A stretch of 64,000 nt of DNA from JAJXWB01 sp964634325 (lineage in GTDB: Bacteria > Pseudomonadota > Alphaproteobacteria > Rhizobiales > Beijerinckiaceae). Every line of letters begins with the position of its first letter. Within the stretch, counting starts at the first letter, position 1. Both the position numbers and the translations under genes were made by a program. Shown one piece after another: positions 17,158 through 24,222 of this stretch. A model generated the notes under the pieces. That model searched no databases. It had not been told where the DNA came from and saw only the letters and a program-made list of their open reading frames with translations. The DNA is taken from positions 124,001 through 188,000 of the forward strand of contig CAZWJF010000005.1 of NCBI GenBank assembly GCA_964634325.1, written 5' to 3'.

Positions 17158-17508
17158 ATGAGCGAGCCTTTCCACAGCGATATCGAGTTGCCGCAGGTTT
17201 TCGTCCGGCATGTCTTCGCCTGCCACACCCAGCGTCCGCCGATGCATCCGCGTGGGTCATGCGCCGCCGCCGGCGCGGCGCCGCTTTGGGAGCGTCTCGG
17301 CAAGAAGATCGAGGCTGAAGGGCTCGCCGGCGTTGGCTTTTCCGCCTGCGGTTGTCTCGGTTTCTGCTCGGCGGGACCTTTGATGGTCGTCTATCCAGAA
17401 GGCGTCTGGTATCGCCCCCAAACCCCCGAAGACGTCGACGAGATCTTTGAAACGCATCTGAAAGGCGGCCGTCTGGTCGAACGGCTCGCCATGGCGCTCA
17501 CGCGCTGA
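17158..17508 (+). CDS. Thioredoxin-fold [2Fe-2S] ferredoxin (nif-associated)
   Basis: 116 residues. Cys22-x12-Cys35 and Cys66-x3-Cys70 (with CGCLGFCSAGP and VVYPEGVWY) are the hallmark of thioredoxin-like [2Fe-2S] ferredoxins of the Shethna type, which transfer electrons or protect nitrogenase; Cys64 is extra. The ATG at 17158 is preceded by AAGGA; the longer frame from 16996 has no conserved sequence. An activator-type site lies 64 bases upstream, yet no clear sigma-54 promoter was found between, so its promoter is uncertain. The 3' end overlaps the convergent ArsC-like gene by 11 bases. Confidence 0.85.
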   Translation: MSEPFHSDIELPQVFVRHVFACHTQRPPMHPRGSCAAAGAAPLWERLGKKIEAEGLAGVGFSACGCLGFCSAGPLMVVYPEGVWYRPQTPEDVDEIFETHLKGGRLVERLAMALTR

Positions 17509-17926
17509 CGCTTGGCGTCGGACAGGCGGCGTGCGGCGCATCGCCGTGGGCGCAGCCCTGCGCGCCGGAAATATCGGCGTCGCCGACGAGCCGCGCGACG
17601 AGATCGTTGTCGAAGCCTGCGCGCCGTGCTCCGCCGACTTCGATCAAGGGACGCCGGATCAGCAGGGGATCGGCCAGCATCGCTGCGATCGCTGTGTCTT
17701 CGGTCTGCGCGGCCGGATCGAACGCGCCGCTCTTGATGCGCGGCGACGCCTTGTTGAACCACAGCGCGACCGGCAATCTGTCGAAGAACGTGAGCAACGT
17801 GTCGCGCGTCCACGCCGCCGACAGGAGGCTTCTCGCCTCGACCGCATGGCCGGCCGCCGCCAGCGCCGCCTTCTGGCGCGCGTTGGTCGCGCATCCCGGC
17901 TTTTCGTAGAAGATCACATCGCTCAT
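17498..17926 (-). CDS. ArsC-family nitrogenase-associated protein (NifO-like)
   Basis: 142 residues. Thioredoxin-fold ArsC/Spx-like: MSDVIFYEKPGCATNARQK with the redox Cys12, then the conserved phrase FNKASPRIKSG and LLIRRPLIEVGG with the RP signature. The C-terminal tail is Cys/His-rich (GCAHGDAPHAAC), a trait of nitrogenase-associated ArsC-like proteins, not arsenate reductases. The start at 17926 has AAGGAG upstream. A nearly perfect sigma-54 promoter at 17953-17967 and an activator site at 18029-18044 stand in front of it. Family placement is by motif reading; the biochemical role in the family is still poorly defined. Confidence 0.8.
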   Translation of the reverse strand: MSDVIFYEKPGCATNARQKAALAAAGHAVEARSLLSAAWTRDTLLTFFDRLPVALWFNKASPRIKSGAFDPAAQTEDTAIAAMLADPLLIRRPLIEVGGARRAGFDNDLVARLVGDADISGAQGCAHGDAPHAACPTPSVSA

Positions 17927-17952
17927 CGCCGCACTCCTTGAGCCGCGCCGGA

Positions 17953-17967
17953 GCAAGAGCCGTTCCA
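17953..17967 (-). promoter_or_regulatory. Sigma-54 -24/-12 promoter for the NifO-like gene
   Basis: Minus-strand TGGAACGGCTCTTGC differs from TGGCACG-N4-TTGC at one position. Predicted +1 near 17942, just ahead of the AAGGAG site at 17939-17934. The TGT-N10-ACA site at 18029 is about 82 bases upstream of the -12, a usual distance. Confidence 0.8.
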
Positions 17968-17977
17968 GCGGGATCGC

Positions 17978-17992
17978 TGGCACGTCGATTGC
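17978..17992 (+). promoter_or_regulatory. Perfect sigma-54 promoter for iscA-nifZ
   Basis: TGGCACGTCGATTGC matches TGGCACG-N4-TTGC at every fixed base. Predicted +1 near 18003, about 64 bases before the iscA ATG. Its -24 stands back-to-back with the minus-strand promoter, ten bases away. Confidence 0.88.
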
Positions 17993-18028
17993 GAGACATC
18001 GGGCGAACGCCGTTCACGCCGCCGCGCG

Positions 18029-18044
18029 TGTCGGCCTTGCGACA
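18029..18044. promoter_or_regulatory. NifA-type activator site (TGT-N10-ACA), second copy
   Basis: TGTCGGCCTTGCGACA differs from the copy at 17079 by one base. It is properly upstream of the minus-strand promoter but lies about 26-41 bases downstream of the predicted plus-strand transcription start. Confidence 0.7.
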
Positions 18045-18066
18045 TTCGCGACACACGGAGGAGCCG

Positions 18067-18387
18067 ATGAGTTTCGAGATCACCCCGAAAGCCGAACGTT
18101 TCATGCGCATGATGGTGATGACCGACGGCGGGCCCGGCGCGGGTTTCCGTCTGTCCGTCAGCCCCGGCGGCTGCTCGGGCCTCAGCGCCGACATGAGTGT
18201 GCGCGCCGAACCGGAAGCCGGCGACGGCGTGATCCAGCGCAATGGCTTTCGCCTGTTCGTGCCGGCCGAGAGCCGCATCCTGCTCGAAGGCGTGACCATC
18301 GATTTCGTCGACAGCGTCGCCGAGACGAAACTCGTCTTCCACGATCCGAAGGCGACCTGCTGCTCGACCGGCGCAGCGAAACACTGA
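18067..18387 (+). CDS. Nif-associated IscA/HesB iron-sulfur carrier
   Basis: 106 residues of A-type Fe-S carrier fold: ITPKAERFMRMM, FRLSVSPGGCSGLS with Cys36, LLEGVTIDFVDS, and a C-terminal pair Cys98-Cys99. Most IscA/HesB proteins have Cys-x-Cys at that place, so the adjacent pair (CCSTG) is a variation. It is expected to hold and pass Fe-S clusters to nitrogenase components. RBS GGAGGAG precedes the ATG. A perfect sigma-54 promoter lies upstream; nifZ follows by ten bases and is presumably co-transcribed. Confidence 0.88.
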   Translation: MSFEITPKAERFMRMMVMTDGGPGAGFRLSVSPGGCSGLSADMSVRAEPEAGDGVIQRNGFRLFVPAESRILLEGVTIDFVDSVAETKLVFHDPKATCCSTGAAKH

Positions 18388-18397
18388 GGTTGTGCTC

Positions 18398-18625
18398 ATG
18401 AGCGAACCGAAATTCATGCTGAACCAGCGCGTGCGCGCTGTCGAGAATCTCGTCAACGACGGCACTTTTCCGGACGTCGCGCCGGACGCGCTGCTCGCGG
18501 GCGAAGGCGCGATCGGCGAAATCATCAAGATCGGACATCAGGAAGAGACCAACGCGACCGTTTACCTCGTCGAGTTCGGCGAACGGGCGATCGGCTGTTT
18601 CGAGGCGGAAATCGCCGCGGCCTAG
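18398..18625 (+). CDS. nifZ: Nitrogen fixation protein NifZ
   Basis: 75 residues. The NifZ-domain pattern is clear: an N-terminal RVRAVENLVNDGTFPD, then LLAGEGAIGEIIKIGHQEETNATVYLVEF. NifZ helps mature the P-cluster of the MoFe protein. The ATG at 18398 (MSEPKFMLNQRV) has GAGG nine bases upstream. The protein is short for the family but contains the whole core domain. It ends four bases into the convergent NUDIX gene. Confidence 0.88.
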   Translation: MSEPKFMLNQRVRAVENLVNDGTFPDVAPDALLAGEGAIGEIIKIGHQEETNATVYLVEFGERAIGCFEAEIAAA

Positions 18626-19176
18626 CCCTCGCGCTTTTCGATCGCAATGAGTAGTGAAGCGATCTGCGCGGAATGGTCGAACTGGCCGGAGAGAGCGAGC
18701 GCGCGCGCCTCGGCGAGCGGCATCAGCTCGACGCTGATGTCCTCGCTCTCGTCGAGGCTCTGGTCGCCCGCGCGATAGGCGCCTTCCGCGAGAACGATGA
18801 AAATCGCGTTGGTTTGATTCTGCGGGTTGTTGCAGATCGTCCCGACCAGCCGCGCCCGTTCGCAGGCGTAGCCCGTCTCCTCGCGCAGTTCGCGCAAACC
18901 CGCAGCAATTGGATCCGCATCCTGCGGGTCGACGCAGCCAGACGGCAGCTCGAGCGTGATTTTCCGCGCGCCGTGGCGGTATTGGCGAATGACGACCAGA
19001 TTCTCATCCTCGTCGATCGCCACGACCTGCACCCAGTCGGGATATTCGAGGATGTAGTAGGGCTTGATCTCGAGCCCATCGGCGCGCAGGCAATCGTCGG
19101 CGCGCAGGTTGATCCACCTGTCCTTGACGACGGTCCTGGATGCCGTCACGCGCCAAGGCGTCGGAAGCTTGCTCAT
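18622..19176 (-). CDS. NUDIX hydrolase (ADP-ribose pyrophosphatase-like)
   Basis: 184 residues. It hydrolyses nucleoside diphosphates linked to another moiety. The motif is LELPSGCVDPQDADPIAAGLRELREETGY: the catalytic REUxEExGU half is intact, but the spacing before it has one extra residue and the first Glu is replaced by Asp, so it is slightly degenerate. Preceding KPYYILEYPDWVQVVAIDED matches ADP-ribose pyrophosphatase-type folds. The substrate is not certain. The start at 19176 overlaps the end of the upstream esterase gene by four bases (ATGA), indicating coupling. Confidence 0.85.
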   Translation of the reverse strand: MSKLPTPWRVTASRTVVKDRWINLRADDCLRADGLEIKPYYILEYPDWVQVVAIDEDENLVVIRQYRHGARKITLELPSGCVDPQDADPIAAGLRELREETGYACERARLVGTICNNPQNQTNAIFIVLAEGAYRAGDQSLDESEDISVELMPLAEARALALSGQFDHSAQIASLLIAIEKREG

Positions 19177-20048
19177 GGTCTGGCTCTCGCGACGGCGTCG
19201 AAGAAATCGAGAATCGCTTCGGGCGCCGAAAACGCTTCGGTCGTCCGACCGAACGCGAATTGCATGAAGGACGTTCCGCCGTAGGACTGATGCCCGGCGT
19301 TGTTGACCCGGTAGAGAACGACCGGGGTCGAGGTCTTGCAGGACCATGCGATGCGCGTAACCGACGTGACGCGCGAACCCCCGTCTGCGAGATCGGCGCT
19401 CGTCGGCGCGCCGCAGCTGTTCGCGTCGGCGAAGAGCTCCGCCGAGCGCTCGGCGCCCCAGACCTTTCCGTTGCGTCCGCCAAACCCGACGCCGCCTCCG
19501 GCGTAGGGCACGATCGGATCGGCCGTTCCGGCGATCACGATCACCGGCATAGGCTTGCGCGGCTTGCAGGTCGCGCCGGTTTCGGCGCCGACGCCCGCGA
19601 TCACCGTTCCCGCGCCGGCGAACGGCTCGGGCGCGTCGCACAACATGCGAAACGTCATGAACCCGCCATTCGAGACGCCCGCAAGGTAGGTGCGGCGCGG
19701 ATCGGCGACGCCGTCGTCGACGAGCCGAGCGACCAGCGCCTTGATGAAGCCGACGTCGTCCACGCCCGCGCGAAAGCTTCGCCCGTCGTTCCACACCCGT
19801 CCGCGTCCGTCGGGAAAGACGGCGTTGTAGCCGCGCTTTTCGGCTTCCTCCCGGAAGCGCGACGTACGGGCGGTGTTGGCCGCGCCGACATAGGCTCCGT
19901 GCAGCACGACGATCGTCGGGCGCGACGCGCCGTCATGGGCGTAGACGATCGCCGTGCGCGGCCCGTCCGCCGTTGCAATGGTCAAAGAACGTTCCGACGC
20001 GACTGCGGCGTTCGGGCAAATCGCCAGCGCCAGCGCGCTCAGGACCAT
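19173..20048 (-). CDS. Secreted esterase of the poly(3-hydroxybutyrate) depolymerase/LpqC type
   Basis: 291 residues. Alpha/beta hydrolase: oxyanion-loop HG at 50-51, nucleophile Ser126 in GVSNGGF, acid in AGTADPIVP and His in NAGHQSYGG. Such COG3509-type enzymes cleave polyester or feruloyl-type esters; specificity is unknown. The N-terminus MVLSALALAICPNAAVA is a short signal peptide lacking positive charges; a GTG at 20081 would add RGRPLLG and give a better n-region, so the start is uncertain. It overlaps the upstream Cys-cluster gene and the downstream NUDIX gene, forming a three-gene overlapping set. Confidence 0.75.
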   Translation of the reverse strand: MVLSALALAICPNAAVASERSLTIATADGPRTAIVYAHDGASRPTIVVLHGAYVGAANTARTSRFREEAEKRGYNAVFPDGRGRVWNDGRSFRAGVDDVGFIKALVARLVDDGVADPRRTYLAGVSNGGFMTFRMLCDAPEPFAGAGTVIAGVGAETGATCKPRKPMPVIVIAGTADPIVPYAGGGVGFGGRNGKVWGAERSAELFADANSCGAPTSADLADGGSRVTSVTRIAWSCKTSTPVVLYRVNNAGHQSYGGTSFMQFAFGRTTEAFSAPEAILDFFDAVARARP

Positions 20049-20452
20049 TCCGAGAAGTGGCCGTCCGCGTAAATTCGCCACGCCCGCAGTCCCGATTTGG
20101 CGATCACCGTGCGCCCCGCCTTGGCCTGCGCCACGAGATGCTTGAACACGAGCGGATGGCGCCAGGCCATGGGCTTCGTCGGCTCGCATACGGCCTGATA
20201 ATCCTCGTTGTCGGGATCTTCCATCAGGATCGTGCCGACCTTGTCCGGCCGCAGGGTCGGCGGCAGCGAGCGCTCCATGAGCCAGTCGCACTCGAAATCC
20301 CGGCAGACCTGCGGACGATGGGCGTAGATGTCGCAGCCGCCGCTCTTCACGCAATGGACGCACAGCACGCCCATCGGCTTCTTGAAATGATCGATTTCGA
20401 GGGCGGAGCAGCACATCGTGCAGGAACCGCAGGATTTTCCGGGAATGGCCAT
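20039..20452 (-). CDS. YkgJ-type cysteine cluster protein
   Basis: 137 residues with nine Cys in the first 55: SCGSCTMCC, then VLCVHCVKSGGC and VCRDFEC, the signature of the YkgJ/Fe- or Zn-chelating family (PF03692). Probably binds a metal or Fe-S cluster; biological role poorly known. Starts at 20452 (MAIPGKSCGSC) and overlaps the esterase gene by ten bases. Confidence 0.85.
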   Translation of the reverse strand: MAIPGKSCGSCTMCCSALEIDHFKKPMGVLCVHCVKSGGCDIYAHRPQVCRDFECDWLMERSLPPTLRPDKVGTILMEDPDNEDYQAVCEPTKPMAWRHPLVFKHLVAQAKAGRTVIAKSGLRAWRIYADGHFSEWS

Positions 20453-20508
20453 TATCGCCGTGACAAGATTCGATTCGCGCAGCCATTGTGGTCACCGACC
20501 TGTCACAT

Positions 20509-21525
20509 TCAAGCGCGGGCCCGCGCCTGTCCCCTTCCGAACCACCGACGGCAGGCGCGGCTGAAACTCGTCGCGTCGGAATATCCGAGCGCGGCCGCCA
20601 TCTCGTCGCGGGACATGCCCCCGGCCCGAACCATGTCGCGCGCCCGTTCCCGCAGGACAGAGGCGAGGATGTCGCGGAAGGCGAGGTTCTCGGCCGCGAG
20701 CCGACGCTGAAGCGTGCGCCGGGAAAGGCGGAGCATCTGGCTGGCGGTCTGTTCGTCGATCCTGCGCGGGAGGCACGTCTCGATCAGGCGCCGAACCTCG
20801 TCTCCGATCTCCGCGTCGCCGAACACGCGCCTTCGCATCTCCTCCAGCGAGTGCAGGGCTTTGGCGTGGAGGCCAGCGTCGGCGAACGGGCTCTGGCGCT
20901 CGATCGTCGTCGCCGGAACCACGAGGGCGAAATCGTCCGCGGCGAAAGTCAACGGACAGGAGAAGTGCGCCCGCAGCCGCTCTGCGCCGTCGGGTTCTGG
21001 CCACGGAAAGCGGAAAGCGCAAGTTGCGACATCTTCTTCCAGCAGCGGCTCGAACAGCGCGTGGATATTCAGGACGACCGCGTAACCGATCGCGCGCCAT
21101 ATCGCGCCGTCGAGCGGCAGAGCGGGCTGAAACGTCATGCGCGCGCCGTTGGCGTCGAACCGCAGTTGAACGGACAGGAAGGGCGCCGCAGCGGGCCCGT
21201 AGCGGGCGCCGGTTTCGAGCGCCGTACGGATCGTCGGCGCGGTCCGGGTCGCGAGGTCGAGCGCGCCCTGCAATGGACTGGACCAGACAGCCGGAGCATC
21301 GAGCGCCCAAAGCTCGCCGAAACGCCGCGTCACGACCGAGGCCAGGCTAGCGAGCGCGCCGACGCTCATTTCGACCGCCGCAGGATCGAACTCCGCGGCC
21401 CCGAAACCGACAGAGGAGATGAGCTCCGACCGTTCGGCTGCCGATTGGCCGAAACGGCGCAACAGCGCGCGCGCATAACCTGCGGATACGGGCGCGCGCG
21501 CTATATCGGCGAGGTCTCTTGCCAT
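20509..21525 (-). CDS. AraC-family transcriptional regulator
   Basis: 338 residues from the Met in MARDLADIARAPV (an extra ATG at 21543 adds six residues). The N-terminal domain resembles the arabinose-binding-like domain of OruR/ArgR-type regulators. The C-terminal region has two helix-turn-helix units: ASQMLRLSRRTLQRRLAAENLAFRDIL and EMAAALGYSDATSFSRACRRWFG. It is divergent from alkB with about 100 bases between, so it probably regulates alkB; the inducer (alkane or derived fatty acid) is inferred from context. Confidence 0.85.
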   Translation of the reverse strand: MARDLADIARAPVSAGYARALLRRFGQSAAERSELISSVGFGAAEFDPAAVEMSVGALASLASVVTRRFGELWALDAPAVWSSPLQGALDLATRTAPTIRTALETGARYGPAAAPFLSVQLRFDANGARMTFQPALPLDGAIWRAIGYAVVLNIHALFEPLLEEDVATCAFRFPWPEPDGAERLRAHFSCPLTFAADDFALVVPATTIERQSPFADAGLHAKALHSLEEMRRRVFGDAEIGDEVRRLIETCLPRRIDEQTASQMLRLSRRTLQRRLAAENLAFRDILASVLRERARDMVRAGGMSRDEMAAALGYSDATSFSRACRRWFGRGQARARA

Positions 21526-21626
21526 TGGCGCAAAATGCCACATTTTTGTCGCGTGCGGTACTGGCGGTCACAATCGCCTCTCGCCATCATCGCCGGAAAC
21601 ACGACAGAAACTATGGAGGAAGCGCG

Positions 21627-22763
21627 ATGACATTCGTCGGCGTGGCCGCGAACGGGCAGAAGATCGCTTATGAGGACGGCAAGCGCCATCTGTGGATGCT
21701 GTCGTTCATTCCGCCGTTCGTGCCGGCCCTGTCGTACTGGCTGTACAGCCAGACGCTGAACCCGCTCGCAACGCTGATCCCCGCGCTGTTCATCTTCGGG
21801 CTCATCCCCGCGCTGGATGCGCTGATCGGCGAGGATCGCCACAACCCGCCGGCCGAAGTGGTCGCGGCCATGGAGGCGGACCCGTACTATATGCGGCTGG
21901 CGAGGGTGTCCGTGCCGCTGTTGTGGTTCAACTACATCCTCACCGTCGCCTTCGTCGGTTCGTACGATCTGCCGTGGTGGTCGTATGTGGCGCTGTTGCT
22001 CGGCGTCGGCACGATCGACGGCGGCGCGTTGCTGGTCGGCCACGAACTCGGGCACAAGGCCAACCGGGTCGATCAGATTTTCGGCATTCTCGCCAACAAC
22101 GTCGTCGGCTACGCGCATTTTCGCATCGAGCACAATCGCGGGCACCACACCTGGGTCTCGACTCCCGAAGACCCGGCGAGCGCCCGTTTCGGCGAATCCA
22201 TCTACGCCTTCGCCGGTCGCGAATTGCCGGGCGCGTTCCGGCGCGGCTGGGCGAACGAGGCGGAGCGCCTGACCCGGCGCAGACTGCCGATCTGGTCGAT
22301 CCACAACGAGATTCTCTTGGGCTTTGCGTTGACCTTCGCAGTGGCAGCGGTGCTGGTCGCCATGTTCGGCTGGAAAGTCGCGCCCTTCATCCTCGCGCAC
22401 CACTTTCTCGGCTGGTACGCGCTGACGCAGGCCAATTACGTCGAGCACTACGGATTGCTGCGCCAAAAAGGGCCTGACGGGCGTTACGAGCCGGTCCAGC
22501 CGCGCCATTCCTGGAACACCAACCACATCGTGTCGAATCTGATGACGTTTCACCTGCAACGTCACTCGGACCATCACGCCAATCCGATGCGGCCCTACCA
22601 ATCGCTGCGGGATTTCGAAGACTTGCCGCGTCTGCCGAGCGGCTACACCGGCATGTTCGTAATCGCGGCCATTCCCTCGCTGTGGTTCAAGGTCATGGAC
22701 CCGAAAGCGCTGGCCTGGGCGGGCGGCGATGTTACGAAGCTGAATACCGGAAAGACCGCCTGA
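21627..22763 (+). CDS. alkB: AlkB-type alkane 1-monooxygenase
   Basis: 378-residue integral membrane di-iron enzyme. The characteristic histidine boxes are HELGHK (139-144), EHNRGHH (168-174), the NYVEHYG signature (270-276) and LQRHSDHH (310-317). Hydrophobic segments precede and separate the boxes (for example SFIPPFVPALSYWLYSQ and LATLIPALFIFGLIPALDALI). It inserts oxygen at the terminal carbon of medium-chain alkanes or related substrates; no rubredoxin is fused or adjacent, so electron partners must be elsewhere. RBS GGAGGAAG directly precedes the ATG at 21627. Confidence 0.93.
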   Translation: MTFVGVAANGQKIAYEDGKRHLWMLSFIPPFVPALSYWLYSQTLNPLATLIPALFIFGLIPALDALIGEDRHNPPAEVVAAMEADPYYMRLARVSVPLLWFNYILTVAFVGSYDLPWWSYVALLLGVGTIDGGALLVGHELGHKANRVDQIFGILANNVVGYAHFRIEHNRGHHTWVSTPEDPASARFGESIYAFAGRELPGAFRRGWANEAERLTRRRLPIWSIHNEILLGFALTFAVAAVLVAMFGWKVAPFILAHHFLGWYALTQANYVEHYGLLRQKGPDGRYEPVQPRHSWNTNHIVSNLMTFHLQRHSDHHANPMRPYQSLRDFEDLPRLPSGYTGMFVIAAIPSLWFKVMDPKALAWAGGDVTKLNTGKTA

Positions 22764-22773
22764 CGCGGCTGGC

Positions 22774-23100
22774 TCAGCCCGTCTTGTCCATGACGAGCAG
22801 GTCGGGTCGCTTCACCTCGATCTCCACGAAGGCGATCGGATGGGGCGAGCCGTTCTGGATGTCGTGTTCGACGCCCGCCGGCCGCGAATAGCTCGTCCCC
22901 GCCGTCATCGGACGGTCCTGAACGACGCCGTCCACCTCGGCGCGCAAATTGCCGTCCGTCAGCATCACCACGAAATACGGCCAGCCGTGCCGGTGCATGC
23001 CGGTGACGGCGCCGGGTTCGAAATCCCACCGCGTGATGCGGACGACGTCGTCATCCTGAATTTGCGTGGGCTTGGCGGGGATGTCGCAGACGAAGGGCAT
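22774..23100 (-). CDS. Small cupin-domain protein
   Basis: 108 residues. Single cupin barrel: the first motif TGMHRHGWPYFVVMLTDG supplies two His, and the second motif contains PAGVEHDIQNGSPHPIAFVEIE. Probably binds a metal; function unknown (regulator or small-molecule isomerase/dioxygenase types share this fold). It converges on alkB and is divergent from fabD across 100 bases. Confidence 0.8.
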   Translation of the reverse strand: MPFVCDIPAKPTQIQDDDVVRITRWDFEPGAVTGMHRHGWPYFVVMLTDGNLRAEVDGVVQDRPMTAGTSYSRPAGVEHDIQNGSPHPIAFVEIEVKRPDLLVMDKTG

Positions 23101-23200
23101 ACGCGCAGCATGGCTATTCCCGCCGCCTCGTCAACCTGCGGCGGCGCTTGACTCGCACACTCGCCTGCGCCACTCACCCCGCCAATCGAAGGAGGCGCAG

Positions 23201-24145
23201 ATGGCCAGGGCATTCGTATTTCCGGGGCAGGGCTCGCAGGCCGTCGGCATGGGCAAGGCGCTGGCCGAGGCTTTTCCCGCAGCTCGCGCCGTGTTCGACG
23301 AAGTGGACGCCGCCCTCGGCGAAAAGCTCTCGACGCTGATGTTCGAAGGCCCGGAGGCGGACCTCGTCCTCACCGCCAACGCTCAACCCGCGCTGATGGC
23401 CGTCAGCCTCGCCGCGACCCGTGTGCTGGAGGCCGAAGCCGGCCTCGATCTCGCGCGCGACGCCAAATTCGTCGCTGGCCATTCGCTCGGCGAATATTCC
23501 GCCCTCGCCGCCGCCGGCGCCTTCTCGCTGGCGGACGCAGCGCGCCTGCTACGCTTGCGCGGAAGGGCCATGCAGGCCGCCGTTCCGGTGGGCGAGGGCG
23601 CCATGGCCGCATTGCTCGGCCTTGATTATGAAACGGGCGTGGCGGTTGCGGCGGAAGCGCAGGCCGCCGCAGGCGGCGTCTGCCAGATCGCCAACGACAA
23701 CGGCGGCGGGCAGGTCGTCGCCTCCGGCTCGAAGGCGGCGGTCGACAAGGCGATCGAAATCGCCAAGGGCAAGGGCGCCAAGCGCGCCATGCTGCTGGCG
23801 GTGTCTGCGCCATTCCATTGCGCTCTGATGCAGCCGGCCGCCGACGCCATGGCGGAGGCGCTGGCTGCGACCAATATCGTCGCGCCGAAGGTCCCCGTGG
23901 TCGCCAATGTCGTCGCCAGCGCGGTCAGCGATCCCCAGCAGATCCGCGACCTCCTGGTGAAGCAGGTGACCGGCACCGTGCGCTGGCGCGAATGCGTCGG
24001 CTACATGGCCGCCAACGGCTGCGACCGCTTTGTCGAACTCGGGGCCGGCAAGGTGCTGACGGGTCTGCTGAAGCGTCTGGCGGATGGCGCTACCGGCATG
24101 AGCGTCGGGACGCCGGCCGATGTGGAGGCGTATAAGAGCGCGTGA
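23201..24145 (+). CDS. fabD: Malonyl-CoA:ACP transacylase
   Basis: 314 residues. The N-terminal FPGQGSQAVGMGK oxyanion loop, the catalytic Ser in GHSLGEYSALAA and the later catalytic His in SAPFHCALM are all present. It loads malonyl groups onto acyl carrier protein to start elongation cycles. RBS AAGGAGG precedes the ATG at 23201; a longer frame starting at 23066 is not conserved. First gene of the fabD-fabG-acpP-fabF set. Confidence 0.96.
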   Translation: MARAFVFPGQGSQAVGMGKALAEAFPAARAVFDEVDAALGEKLSTLMFEGPEADLVLTANAQPALMAVSLAATRVLEAEAGLDLARDAKFVAGHSLGEYSALAAAGAFSLADAARLLRLRGRAMQAAVPVGEGAMAALLGLDYETGVAVAAEAQAAAGGVCQIANDNGGGQVVASGSKAAVDKAIEIAKGKGAKRAMLLAVSAPFHCALMQPAADAMAEALAATNIVAPKVPVVANVVASAVSDPQQIRDLLVKQVTGTVRWRECVGYMAANGCDRFVELGAGKVLTGLLKRLADGATGMSVGTPADVEAYKSA

Positions 24146-24150
24146 GTTTG

Positions 24151-24180
24151 CTCCGTCTCCTCGCGAGCGGGGAGAGGGAG
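24151..24180. repeat. Short palindromic intergenic element (REP-like)
   Basis: CTCCTCGCgAGCGGGGAG is an imperfect palindrome followed by GAGGGAGAG, between fabD and fabG. Similar GC-rich ctccccgc/gcggggag elements are dispersed in many alphaproteobacterial genomes; no second copy was found here. Confidence 0.35.
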
Positions 24181-24222
24181 AGCGACCGCAGGGGCGGCGC
24201 TGGATTTCAGGAGGAGCCATTC

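Noticed and set aside
24142..24222. fabG start at 24142 overlapping fabD
   Set aside because: The ribosome-binding site AGGAGGAG and the family start support the ATG at 24223.
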